DNA of 61,567 bases from Aureimonas altamirensis (GTDB lineage Bacteria; Pseudomonadota; Alphaproteobacteria; Rhizobiales; Rhizobiaceae), in assembly GCF_023702225.1 (NCBI RefSeq), contig NZ_JAMQCO010000013.1, positions 1 through 61,567 of the forward strand, in the 5' to 3' direction. Of this stretch, positions 18,149-26,154 are shown piece by piece. A model generated the notes under the pieces. The model worked only from the letters and a program-made list of their open reading frames with translations. It was not told the DNA's origin and did no database searches. A program made the position numbers and the translations under genes. Each line of letters opens with the position of its first letter. Position 1 is the first letter of the stretch.

Positions 18149-18787
18149 TCACGCATCGACCGGAGAACGCTTCTGCCAGTCAAGCGGTACGAGGATCCGC
18201 GTATGGGCGTCACCGTTCCATTGGGGTCGCAGCCCGTTCCGCTCGACGGTCGCGACCGTCTCGCGCGCAACCGTCAGAGGCACGCCCGCCTCCTCCGTGA
18301 AACTGCCGAATGCAAGGTAGATGCCCTCGCCCTCAACAGCCTTGTCCACGTCCTGCGCGTGATAAAACACAAAGCCGCGCGATGGCTCGCCGGCGTCCTG
18401 TCGCTGCCGGTGGAGTTCGTAAGCTTCGGTCACGCCCTCTGACCGGGTGTTGCCGGGACAGTGCAGGGCGAGAATGCCGGACGCTTCCAGCTCGTCGAAG
18501 GCGCGCGACAACCGGTCGAAATCCGTTGCGGGAGGCCATGCGGCCTCCTCCTCGCGCTTGTCAGCGAAGACGCGCGAAACCTCCGCGCCGATCCAGCGCG
18601 CATCGTCGGGGCTGATCGTGTCGGGCTCTAGATACTCCTCGCGCAGCGCCTCGAAGGCCGCATCTTCGGTGTGGAATCCACCCTTCGCCCAAAGCGCGAT
18701 GCGCCTGGTCGCGTCGGATCGGTCCACCGGCTTATAGCCGCCGGCGGACGTGTCCTGGCCGAAAAGCCTGCGCAGGAAATCGAGCAT
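18149..18787 (-). CDS. DUF6891-like protein
   Basis: 212 aa. Centre 'DFDRLSRAFDELEASGILALHCPGNTRSEG' and 'GFVFYHAQDVDKAVEGEGIYLAFGSF' match my memory of DUF6891 proteins, with a single Cys where others have several. It is the only minus-strand gene between 16 and 21 kb. Its C-terminal coding end contains REP-like element 3. Confidence 0.65.
   Translation of the reverse strand: MLDFLRRLFGQDTSAGGYKPVDRSDATRRIALWAKGGFHTEDAAFEALREEYLEPDTISPDDARWIGAEVSRVFADKREEEAAWPPATDFDRLSRAFDELEASGILALHCPGNTRSEGVTEAYELHRQRQDAGEPSRGFVFYHAQDVDKAVEGEGIYLAFGSFTEEAGVPLTVARETVATVERNGLRPQWNGDAHTRILVPLDWQKRSPVDA
18226..18258. repeat. GGTCGC...GCGACC palindromic element 3
   Basis: GGTCGC and GCGACC arms, lying inside the 3' coding end of the minus-strand gene. 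The centre reads 'cccgttccgc', the inverse complement of the 'gcggaacggg' form. Confidence 0.4.
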
Positions 18788-18917
18788 TCACAAAGCCTCC
18801 TCGCCGTTGTCGAGGGGAGAGCTTGGACCGAACCCGCTGGAAGGACCACCCGCGCCGGTTCGTCAGCAGGAGAAAGGTTAAGGCCCTCTTAACCATGCTG
18901 TGTAACCCTGTCGGGAC

Positions 18918-18952
18918 GGTCGCTCGCCTGTTCCATGGAACGGGACGCGACC
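18918..18952. repeat. GGTCGC...GCGACC palindromic element 4
   Basis: GGTCGC/GCGACC arms around the perfect 12-bp palindrome GTTCCATGGAAC (18930-18941). It is nested in a larger dyad, 'tgtaaccctg' (about 18901) with 'caggggttaca' (about 18965). It sits directly before the 18980 gene and may be its operator. Confidence 0.55.
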
Positions 18953-18979
18953 CCCAACGAACCGCAGGGGTTACAGGCC

Positions 18980-19459
18980 ATGACGACACTTTCCCTTGGA
19001 CAGGCAGCCAAGCTCGCCGGTGTCGGCAAGACGACCATTTCGCGCGCGATCACAGCAGGGCGCTTGAGTGCCATGCGCAAGGACGATGGCGGTTATGCCA
19101 TCGACCCCGCCGAGCTTGGCCGCGTTTACGAGCTGGATGCGGCGAGACTCGAGCGGACCCCCGAGCCGGACAATGACGACGGTCACGACGACGGTCACGC
19201 GGAACGAGGCGAGACCCTTGCGGAACGCATCGAACGCGAGAGCGAGATCCGCATCCTCACCGCGCAGATCGAGGCGCTGCGTGAACTGATCGCCGGCGAG
19301 AAGGCGCGCCGCGAGGCGGCCGAGGCCGATCGCGACCGCTGGGCGCAACAGGCCGAACGGGTCGCGGGCCTCCTGCCGCCACCGTCGCCGGTGACGCCTT
19401 CGGCACCGCCCGTTCGGCAAGGCTTCTTGGCCTCGCTGTTCTCGCGCCGCGCTGCGTAG
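18980..19459 (+). CDS. HTH protein with C-terminal coiled coil
   Basis: 159 aa from ATG 18980; upstream codons to 18935 run through the palindrome and are rejected. Residues about 5-50 form an excisionase/MerR-like HTH (LGQAAKLAGVGKTTISRAITAGRLSAMRKDDGGYAI). Then an acidic His/Asp linker, a long charged coiled coil (ERIERESEIRILTAQIEALREL...) and a Pro-rich tail. Looks like a plasmid-encoded DNA-binding protein. The target is unknown, but the dyad before it suggests autoregulation. Confidence 0.72.
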   Translation: MTTLSLGQAAKLAGVGKTTISRAITAGRLSAMRKDDGGYAIDPAELGRVYELDAARLERTPEPDNDDGHDDGHAERGETLAERIERESEIRILTAQIEALRELIAGEKARREAAEADRDRWAQQAERVAGLLPPPSPVTPSAPPVRQGFLASLFSRRAA

Positions 19460-19655
19460 GCGACGGGTTCACATTTCGAGCGGCGCCGAGACCCCGGCGC
19501 CGACCTTGGACTTATCCAGTCCGAAGGACCGCCCCGCGCCCTCGCGGGAGCGCAGGCGAGACCGAACGCGCTTCCCATAGCGCCGTAGAGAGGTCGAGCC
19601 TGTGGGTAAGTCCGACACCGCTGCCGGCATCCGTCCAGATCGCACCGGGCGCGAC

Positions 19656-19690
19656 GGTCGCGCTCCTGTTGCGTGGAACGACACGCGACC
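19656..19690. repeat. GGTCGC...GCGACC palindromic element 5
   Basis: Almost identical to element 2, with the flank 'ccctgaaaccc'. Lies about 55 bp before leader copy 2 begins. Confidence 0.5.
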
Positions 19691-19743
19691 CCTGAAACCC
19701 TGCGCGGAACGCTCCGTCGCGGGAAGAGGGCAGGGCACGCCTT

Positions 19744-20056
19744 GGGCGCGACATCTGACCGGTCGACGAGCGGTCCGCTCGTCGCCTTACCCCTGTCTGT
19801 TGATCGCCCAAGCGCCCGCGCCCGTGCCTGTCTAGGGGCAAGCGCGCGTCCCGCGCGTCGGATCGGCTCACGCCTCATCGAACAAAATCGGCTTTCACGG
19901 CCAGGGCCGCGAACCTTCCGATTTTACCCGCTGCCGACCCCATAGACAGCCCCGAACCCGGCCACTCGGGGGTCTTCGCCCCCCTCCCTTCGCTCCGGTG
20001 AATGTCAGGGCAGACATTCACCGGCACGAACGCCGGGGGCCTCGCCCACTGGCGAT
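19744..20056 (+). promoter_or_regulatory. Structured leader, copy 2
   Basis: Hairpins in the same order as copy 1: 19764-19784 (9-bp CGACGAGCG stem); 19884-19925 (AAAATCGG/CCGATTTT); 19968-19983 (GGGGGT/GCCCCC, one T-G pair); 19995-20024 (12-bp CCGGTGAATGTC stem, loop AGGGCA). The last hairpin ends 46 bp before the ATG of the ArdC relic. Relative to copy 1, the eleventh stem pair is T-A rather than A-T. Confidence 0.75.
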
Positions 20057-20070
20057 AGGAGGCAACAGCC

Positions 20071-20294
20071 ATGGCTCGCAAACCCGCGCGTCGTCCCGCA
20101 TCGGACACCCCCCGCATCGACGTCTATCAGCGCGTCACCGACAAGATCGTGGCCCAGGTCGAGGCGGGCGCGCGCCCGCCGCATCGATGGCCGAGAAGGC
20201 GGCGACGTTCCTTCACAGCTTGCAGCCCGGATATGTCGCACCCGGCGAGGCCGAGGGGGAAGGGGAGGGGGAGCCGCAGAAGCTTGCGGCCTGA
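20071..20294 (+). pseudogene. Truncated ArdC-like antirestriction gene
   Basis: Start at ATG 20071 with SD GGAGG. The first ~38 codons (IDVYQRVTDKIVAQVEAGARP) match the N-terminal ssDNA-binding domain of ArdC-type antirestriction proteins, which normally run about 300 aa. After 'GARPP' the frame becomes Arg-rich and meaningless. Another frame (from about 20187) gives 'KAATFLHSLQPGYVAPGE...PQKLAA' and stops at 20294, likely the remains of the 3' end. The metalloprotease part is gone. The intact leader and SD suggest a fairly recent internal deletion. Confidence 0.6.
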
Positions 20295-20300
20295 ACCATG

Positions 20301-20380
20301 GGTGGCGCTCGCAAATCGTGAGCGCCACCAGCCCCCACCGGAGGCGTTCAGCCGCCATGCCGGCATCGAGCCGGCATGGC
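20301..20380. other. Two long perfect hairpins
   Basis: 20301-20329: arms GGTGGCGCTC and GAGCGCCACC. 20354-20380: arms GCCATGCCGGC and GCCGGCATGGC with a 5-base loop. No T-tract follows, so simple termination is unlikely. They begin a 570-bp hairpin-dense non-coding stretch. Confidence 0.55.
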
Positions 20381-20470
20381 GACGCTCCATGTGGAGCCTT
20401 CCGGCCCCGTGGGGGCCTCGCGCGCTGCGCTTGCAGATGAGGACGTGCGCCAGGCGCACGGCGTTTGATC

Positions 20471-20493
20471 GCCCCGCGTCAGCGGGGCTTTTT
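20471..20493 (+). terminator. Rho-independent terminator
   Basis: GCCCCGC-GTCA-GCGGGGC followed by TTTTT. It would end transcripts coming through the ArdC relic. Confidence 0.75.
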
Positions 20494-20638
20494 GCTGCTC
20501 CATGTCATCCCCCTTGTCCGGAGGCCCAAGGGTCAGCTTGACCGCGAAGCGGCCTCATCGGTGCGACCCTGCCAGCGAGCGAATGCGGCGGCCAGTGCGG
20601 GCGAGACCGGCGGCTCTCACCGCCCCTTTGAGGCGTCA

Positions 20639-20846
20639 GCGTCGTTCATTCACAGGTCAGAATGCCCCTCGGCCGCGTCGCTGCAACGTTTGGCAGGGAG
20701 AATTTTCCCCGCCCGCAAGCGGGCTCCTCGCGGCCGCGGCTGCGCCGCTCCAAAATTCCCCCTGCCAAACGTCCTCCGCTGCGCTCCGGCCCTGCGGGTG
20801 CAACGCCGCTCAACGCCGAGGGGCACCTTTGACCTGCGAACGACGC
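20639..20846. repeat. 208-bp imperfect palindrome
   Basis: Outer arms 'gcgtcgttc...caggtca' (20639-20659) and 'gacctgcgaacgacgc' (20831-20846). Middle arms GCCCCTCGGC (20664-20673) and GCCGAGGGGC (20815-20824). Inner arms CGTTTGGCAGGG (20687-20698) and CCCTGCCAAACG (20760-20771), each inner and middle pair perfect. A small hairpin GCCCGCAAGCGGGC sits near the centre. No gene inside. It lies immediately before the 58-aa ORF. Confidence 0.7.
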
Positions 20847-20868
20847 AGACACCTCAAAGGAGCTACCG

Positions 20869-21045
20869 ATGAAAACCACCTTCAAGTTTCTCGCCCGCAC
20901 TGGCCGCCGCATCCGCTCTTACGTTGGCAAGCTCATCAAGCCCCTCGCTAAGAACGGCCGCTTCACGGTCAAGCTGACCCTCTCCGTCCCGCTCTTCGCC
21001 AAGGTCGAGATCGGCGCGGAATGGAGCAGCAAGAAGCCCCGCTGA
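20869..21045 (+). CDS. Small basic protein, 58 aa
   Basis: ATG at 20869 with SD AAAGGAG seven bases upstream. Begins MKTTFKFLARTGRRIRSYVG and is very basic, with an amphipathic C-terminal half (TVKLTLSVPLFAKVEIGAEW). It follows the 208-bp palindrome and ends inside a hairpin, giving it clear gene-like boundaries. Not recognised. DNA or membrane association is conceivable from the charge. Confidence 0.6.
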   Translation: MKTTFKFLARTGRRIRSYVGKLIKPLAKNGRFTVKLTLSVPLFAKVEIGAEWSSKKPR

Positions 21046-21075
21046 CGCGGGGCGCCGGGGCCTAACGGCCCCGGC
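21036..21075. terminator. Tandem GC hairpins at the end of the 58-aa gene
   Basis: GCCCCGC-TGAC-GCGGGGC (21036-21053) has the stop codon in its loop and the same stem as the terminator at 20471. It is followed at once by GCCGGGGCC-TAAC-GGCCCCGGC (21054-21075). No T-run follows, but they lie between convergent genes. Confidence 0.5.
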
Positions 21076-21088
21076 TTCGGCCGCGACA

Positions 21089-21583
21089 TCAGGCCGTCGC
21101 GCTCGAAGTCGCAAGTCGCGCCGCCACGTTGTCCGGTGTCGGCTGCGGCTTCGATGGTATCCGAACGATCCGATAGTGCCCTTTCGAAAGGAGCCGGTCT
21201 CGATCGGCGTCCTTGCGGACGTCGTGGGACGCATCGTCGAACTCGATAATCGTCTCGACACAGCCTGTCTCCGGATCGATCACGACGAAATCGACGACCT
21301 TCTGACTGATCCTGTTCTGAACCGCATGCAAGGCTTTCCGGTCCAGTCCGCGCGTTGGCTTCAGGAGAGCGCCCATCGCAATCTGACAGTTCACATGATG
21401 GCGCGGGAAATGGTTTCGCAGGATCGTCAACAGGTTGAGTTCAGCCAGCGTAAGAAATACTCGCCGTTCCAATGAGGCGTGAGTCTTGCGTTGCCGTCCG
21501 AACAGCTCGACAGCCGCCACGAGAACGAACGCGACGAAAGCAACGATCAGGAGTGTGTTGTTCATATCGAGGGTGTCGAACAT
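21089..21583 (-). CDS. DUF2726 protein, nuclease-like
   Basis: 164 aa. One N-terminal membrane helix (about residues 10-27) is followed by a DUF2726 domain with 'KVVDFVVIDPETGCVETIIEFDDASHD' and 'DRDRLLSKGHYRIVRI', resembling a PD-(D/E)xK endonuclease core. Membrane anchoring with the domain in the cytoplasm is likely. M7 is an alternative start. Substrate unknown. Confidence 0.78.
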   Translation of the reverse strand: MFDTLDMNNTLLIVAFVAFVLVAAVELFGRQRKTHASLERRVFLTLAELNLLTILRNHFPRHHVNCQIAMGALLKPTRGLDRKALHAVQNRISQKVVDFVVIDPETGCVETIIEFDDASHDVRKDADRDRLLSKGHYRIVRIPSKPQPTPDNVAARLATSSATA

Positions 21584-21792
21584 GAAATCCCGTTCCGATT
21601 GTTACGTGGTTCTATCAATAGCCTCATGGGTGAATGAGCATCTGTCTTATGGCGGGGAACGTCGGGCGGCCCCTTCGGGCCGGGCTCTACTCGCTGCGCT
21701 CCCCGAGCCCTGCGGGTCTCGGCCCTTCGGGTAACGATCCCTGCCGCCTCCAGGCCGCTCACGCGACCTTGCGCGCTCCGCTTGCCGGATCC
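21584..21792. other. Intergenic, no gene seen
   Basis: Contains short GC-rich inverted segments such as 'cccttcgggccggg'. Nothing protein-like on either strand. Confidence 0.4.
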
Positions 21793-22404
21793 TCACCGGG
21801 CGTAATGACCGCCCGAGTAGCGGGGCCAATCGACGGCATGGCCGCCGCGAACCAGTTCGGTGGCAACGTCCTGCCCGTTTACAAAACACGTCGCCACGAC
21901 TCGGTTGTAGCTCGTCGGGTCGGATCGACCATCACAGACCGAACCACTCCCGACGCCACGGCAAGAAACCGACCGACCGTCGATCAATCGGCCGAGATAG
22001 GCGCCGGCTTCCCTATAGCCGAGCTCGCATTGTTCGGGCGCGTTCACGCCGCAGATGCGAACCGCGCGATCGCCTATGCGAAACGTGTCGCCGTCGGTGA
22101 TCTGCGTCACGACGCCGGCGAACGTCCCGTCGCCTGTCGATGTCGGCGTGCGGGGTGTGGAGACGCCGGCGCTGCCCTCGATGCCGTTCCAAACCCGGGC
22201 CGCCATGTCGGGACCGCCGACCACCAGAGCCAGCAGCACGACCGCGCCGATGCCAAGCCATTGCGTGCGCGAGCGCGAGCGCCAGGACGGCCGCCGCGAT
22301 CGGCGCCGTCGCCGTCGAAAGAGATCCCGCGCATCTAATCGCATTCGTTCTGTTGCACTTGGTGCTTCGCTTCCATGCTCGAGCCAATAGGTCAGACGCG
22401 CCAC
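21793..22404 (-). CDS. Membrane-anchored thermonuclease (SNase-like)
   Basis: 203 aa. A basic Arg-rich N-terminus, one membrane helix (about residues 50-66), a linker, then a staphylococcal-nuclease-like domain: 'VTQITDGDTFRIGDRAVRICGVNAPE', 'YNRVVATCFVNGQDVATELVRGG', ending 'YARYSGGHY'-like residues. The catalytic Asp of DGDT and the Arg/Glu of ICGVNAPE are present. The domain would lie in the periplasm. SNase-like proteins are common near conjugation genes. Confidence 0.85.
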   Translation of the reverse strand: MARLTYWLEHGSEAPSATERMRLDARDLFRRRRRRSRRPSWRSRSRTQWLGIGAVVLLALVVGGPDMAARVWNGIEGSAGVSTPRTPTSTGDGTFAGVVTQITDGDTFRIGDRAVRICGVNAPEQCELGYREAGAYLGRLIDGRSVSCRGVGSGSVCDGRSDPTSYNRVVATCFVNGQDVATELVRGGHAVDWPRYSGGHYAR

Positions 22405-22715
22405 GGGCGCGACATCTGAATGGTCGACGAGCTGGCCGCTTGTCGTCTTCTTGCCTGTTCGAGGACGCCCACGCGCCCCCGTCCGGGTCGGTCAATGGGC
22501 AAGCGCGCGTCCCGCGCGTCGGATCGGCCTTCGGCCTCGCCGGAGAAAATCGGCTTTCAGCCCTGCGCGCCGAACCTTCCGATTTTCACCGTCGCCGACC
22601 CCTGACAGTCCCGGCCGCGGTCACTCGGGGGTCTTCGCCCCCCTCCCTTCGCTCCGGTGAATGTCAGGGCAGACATTCACCGGCACGAACGCCGGGGGCC
22701 TCGCCCACTGGCGAT
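22405..22715 (+). promoter_or_regulatory. Structured leader, copy 3
   Basis: Hairpins: 22425-22445 (CGACGAGC with GCTTGTCG, one G-T wobble); 22545-22587 (GAAAATCGG/CCGATTTTC); 22627-22642 (GGGGGT/GCCCCC); 22654-22683 (12-bp CCGGTGAATGTC stem). The last hairpin ends 51 bp before the DUF736 start. Confidence 0.75.
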
Positions 22716-22734
22716 GAAAAGAGGAACCGAACCC

Positions 22735-23094
22735 ATGTCCAACACCACCAACACCGCGCCCGTCACCAACGCCATTCGCATCGACGGCAAGAGCCTGTCC
22801 GGCAACGTCGCAACGCTCGCCTTCGACATCGACGTGACCGGCGCTCCGGTCCAGTCCACCAACGAGAAGGCCCCCAAGTTCCGCCTCTACGCGCAGAGCC
22901 CGCGCGGCCGTCGCATCGAGATCGGCGGCCTGTGGGAGAACGAGAACGTCGAGGGCAAGCCGTATTACTCGCTGACCCTCTCCACCGGACACGGGCGGTT
23001 CTACGCGAACCTTGGCCGTTATCCCGGTCAGGACGACGACGACCTCTATGCGGTGATCCCCAACGAATACCTCAACGGCGAGCGCCGCCGCTGA
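22735..23094 (+). CDS. DUF736 family protein
   Basis: 119 aa from ATG 22735 behind SD GAGG. 'PKFRLYAQSPRGRRIEIGGLWENENVEGKPYYSLTLSTGHGRFYANLGRYPGQDDDDLYAVIPNEY' is a clear DUF736 domain, a small beta-rich plasmid-associated protein. Function unknown. Preceded by leader copy 3 and followed after 53 bp by the large ParB-like gene. Confidence 0.88.
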   Translation: MSNTTNTAPVTNAIRIDGKSLSGNVATLAFDIDVTGAPVQSTNEKAPKFRLYAQSPRGRRIEIGGLWENENVEGKPYYSLTLSTGHGRFYANLGRYPGQDDDDLYAVIPNEYLNGERRR

Positions 23095-23147
23095 CCCGCG
23101 AGGGTCAGCCATCCTATCCCCACACTTGATTCTTGAAAGGAACGACC

Positions 23148-25163
23148 ATGACCGCGACCACCACGGCACCGGCCAGCGCCACCGCCATCGAGACCATCGC
23201 CCTCGCTAAGCTCGCTCCCTCCAAGGAGAACGTGCGGCGCACGAATTCACAGGCCGGGATCGAGAAGCTAGCCGCCAGCATCGAGGCGCACGGCCTGTTG
23301 CAGAACCTCACCGTCCGCAAGGGCGCGAAGGGCAAGTTCGAGGTTGTCGCGGGCGCGCGGCGCTTGGGCGCGCTGCGCCATCTGGCGGGGGAGGGGCGGA
23401 TCGCGAAAGCCTTCCCGGTTCCTTGCCACGTCCTGACCGACGCCAACGACACGGAAATCTCGCTGGCCGAGAACATGATGCGGTCGGCCATGAACGCGGT
23501 CGATGAAATCGAGGCGTTCCGCAAGCTCGCAGCGGACGGGATGACGCCGGAGGCCATCGGGGATCGGTTCGGTATCTCGCACATGACCGTGCGCCGCCGC
23601 ATCAAGCTCGCCCACCTGTCGCCGCGCATCCTCGAAGCTATGCGCGCCGACGAGATTACGCAGCAACAGGCCGAGGCGTTGGCGCTGGCCGACGACCATG
23701 CCACGCAGGAAGCGGTGTGGTTCGACGCGCCTTACATGTGGCAGCGCGATCCGCGCCAGCTTCGCGAAACTCTGTCCAAGGAGCAAGTGAAGGGCAATCA
23801 CCGCTTCGCCCGCTTCGTCGGGGTGGATGCCTACAAGGCGGCAGGGGGAGCGATCATTACCGACCTGTTTTCCGACGAAGGCGATTGCTACCTCTCGGAT
23901 CGCCCGCTCCTGACTAGGCTCGCCAACGACAAGCTCGCCAGCGCCGCCGAGGAGCAGGGCAAAGGCTGGTCGTGGGTCGAACCCGATCTTGAGGGCAACG
24001 CCCATCACCACCACACCGGGCTTCATCGCATCTGGCCGCAGCGCCGCGAGGCGACCGAAGCCGAGGCCGAGGAACTATCCCGGCTTGGAACCGAGTACGA
24101 CGAGCTGGCCGCGCTGATGGAGGGCGGCAGCGAGGACGAGGGCGCCGAGGAACGCGCCTCGCAGCGCGCCGACGCTATCCAAGACCGCATCGCGGACATC
24201 GAGGAGGCCCTGAACGGCTTCGATCCCGTCGAGCAGACATTCGCCGGGTGCATCGTCAGTGTGAACCACAGCGGCGAGCTTTCCGCGTCGGGCGGATGGG
24301 TGCGCGAGGAGGATTGGGCGTCGATCCTCGCCCATCGCAATCAGGGCGAGTCCGCTGGTGATGGATCGGCACCGACAGTCGGAAGCGGTTCGCAGGACGA
24401 GAGCCCCGACGCGGACGCCGGAACCCTGTCGGCCGCGCTGGTGGAAGAACTGACCGCGATCCGCACCGCCGCGTTGCGGGTGGAAATGATCGACCAACCG
24501 CGCATCGCCTTGGCCGCGATCCTGCATCCGCTTCTGGCGAGCCTGTTCTACAGCGGCCTCTATGGCGGCGCTGCCGTGCAGAGCGCGGTCGAGGTGCGCG
24601 GCGAGAAGAAGACTCTTGATCCGTGCATCCAGAAGCCGGGATCGCACCGCGCCGTGGTGGAGTGGACCGCACACATAGAGAGCGTGAAGAGCGCGCTTCC
24701 CCACGACGCGGCCCTTCTATGGGATTTCCTGTTGGAGAAGGACACCGATACGCTTCTCGCCCTTCTGGCAACGGCCAGCGCCGCGAACACGAACGCGATC
24801 CGGTTCCGGCATGAGACCCGCAAGAGCGACCGGACCCGGCAGGGCGACCAGATCGCGGAAGCGGTCGGGCTCGATATGGCGCGCTGGTGGAAGCCCGACG
24901 CTGAATTCTTGGAGCGCCTGTCCAAGAAGGCCATGGGGAACGTGATGCGCGGCCTTGCGGTCGCAGAGGACCGTATCGCGTCGATGCAGAAGCTTCTCAA
25001 GCATGAGGCCGTGCATCGCACCGAGGCCGAAATCTCGGGGAGCGGGTACATGCCCGAATGCCTCACGGCCCCGCAGCTTGGGACCGACGAGGACAACACC
25101 GGCGAGGACCGGGCTGAGGTCGAGGAAGACGAGGGCACCGTCTACGCCGAAGCCGCCGAATGA
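23148..25163 (+). CDS. Large ParB/RepB/Spo0J-like protein
   Basis: 671 aa from ATG 23148 with SD GAAAGG. N-terminal ParB domain: 'LAPSKENVRRT', 'ASIEAHGLLQNLTVRKG', 'VVAGARRLGALR', 'SLAENMMR'. An HTH 'TPEAIGDRFGISHMTVRRRIKLAHLSP' follows. The remaining ~400 residues are a plasmid-type extension with acidic segments. It lacks an adjacent ParA of its own, so it is more likely a regulator or accessory factor than the partition protein. Confidence 0.85.
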   Translation: MTATTTAPASATAIETIALAKLAPSKENVRRTNSQAGIEKLAASIEAHGLLQNLTVRKGAKGKFEVVAGARRLGALRHLAGEGRIAKAFPVPCHVLTDANDTEISLAENMMRSAMNAVDEIEAFRKLAADGMTPEAIGDRFGISHMTVRRRIKLAHLSPRILEAMRADEITQQQAEALALADDHATQEAVWFDAPYMWQRDPRQLRETLSKEQVKGNHRFARFVGVDAYKAAGGAIITDLFSDEGDCYLSDRPLLTRLANDKLASAAEEQGKGWSWVEPDLEGNAHHHHTGLHRIWPQRREATEAEAEELSRLGTEYDELAALMEGGSEDEGAEERASQRADAIQDRIADIEEALNGFDPVEQTFAGCIVSVNHSGELSASGGWVREEDWASILAHRNQGESAGDGSAPTVGSGSQDESPDADAGTLSAALVEELTAIRTAALRVEMIDQPRIALAAILHPLLASLFYSGLYGGAAVQSAVEVRGEKKTLDPCIQKPGSHRAVVEWTAHIESVKSALPHDAALLWDFLLEKDTDTLLALLATASAANTNAIRFRHETRKSDRTRQGDQIAEAVGLDMARWWKPDAEFLERLSKKAMGNVMRGLAVAEDRIASMQKLLKHEAVHRTEAEISGSGYMPECLTAPQLGTDEDNTGEDRAEVEEDEGTVYAEAAE

Positions 25164-25168
25164 ACGCG

Positions 25169-25199
25169 AGGCGCGGGGGGAACGGCCCTCCGCGCCTCA
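25169..25199 (+). terminator. Probable terminator-like hairpin
   Basis: Arms GAGGCGCGG and CCGCGCCTC after the ParB-like stop. No T-tract. Confidence 0.4.
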
Positions 25200-25398
25200 A
25201 CTGGCGGGGGGCATCGGCCCCGCCCCGCCGAGCCCAGGACGCATCGAGCATCCCGGTCTCGGACTTCGCCAACTGGCTCAAACGGCTAGGCCAAATCGCA
25301 GGAACCAGTCCCGTCCTGTATCAATCCGTGGCATAGGGTTTCGGCCCGCCGAATTTGCCGTATGCACCGCGACCGATCTGCCAATGAAGGAGTCCGCC

Positions 25399-26154
25399 AT
25401 GAAAATCCTGCATGTGACCAATCGCAAGGGCGGCGTCGGCAAAACCACGATCGCGCTTCACGCTGCATGGTATTTTGCCGAAAAACGCCGCGTCCTGTTC
25501 ATTGACCTCGACGACCAGCGCAATTCGTCCCGCGTCATGCAAGACCACGCCAGCGACATCGTGACTTCGACGCTCCTTGCCGAGCGGGTTCAAGTTCCGG
25601 GGCTGGATGCCCCTGGTATCGTGGCGATCACCGCCGACGATGGCGTTAAGAATTTCGCGATGGACGCCAGCGTTGGCATCCCGAACCTGCGCAACAACGT
25701 CATCGCCGCCTCGTCGGGTTTCGATATCTGCATTCTCGATGCAGGGCCGAGCGCGTCGGCTCTGAACGTCGGACCGCTTCTGTTCGCCACCCATGCCGTT
25801 TCGCCCATCGAGCTTGCAACGTTCTCGCTTGAGGGTGTGACGGCGCTTCTCCAGAGCGTCATCGGCATGAAGCGGGAATACAATCCGAATCTCGAATTTC
25901 TGGGGCTGCTGCCGAACAAGTATGTCGCCAACCAGCCCGATCAGAAGGTGGCCCTGAACGAGATTTTCGAAAAGTTGGGCAAGAGCCGAGTGTTCGAAGG
26001 CGTAATCTGCCAGCGTCAGGCTTACGCCCGCATCGGGCGAACGCGAGAGCCCGTATGGCTCGATCCGGCGACCGCCTCGCGCGATGCCGGGCGTGAGATA
26101 CGCGGCGTCATGAAAACGATTGAGGATCGAATCTGGAAAGGAGCAGAGGCGTGA
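25399..26154 (+). CDS. parA: ParA-type partition ATPase
   Basis: 251 aa from ATG 25399, SD AAGGAG. Deviant Walker A 'KGGVGKTT' at residues 10-17, 'VLFIDLDDQRNSS', and Walker B-like 'DICILDAGPSA'. It is a short ParA lacking the N-terminal HTH. The stop overlaps the parB GTG start. It segregates the replicon together with ParB. Confidence 0.92.
   Translation: MKILHVTNRKGGVGKTTIALHAAWYFAEKRRVLFIDLDDQRNSSRVMQDHASDIVTSTLLAERVQVPGLDAPGIVAITADDGVKNFAMDASVGIPNLRNNVIAASSGFDICILDAGPSASALNVGPLLFATHAVSPIELATFSLEGVTALLQSVIGMKREYNPNLEFLGLLPNKYVANQPDQKVALNEIFEKLGKSRVFEGVICQRQAYARIGRTREPVWLDPATASRDAGREIRGVMKTIEDRIWKGAEA

Noticed and set aside
20071-20541. 156-aa frame following the ArdC start
   Set aside because: After about 38 codons the translation is Arg/Pro-rich and runs through perfect hairpins and a terminator, so it is not a real product.
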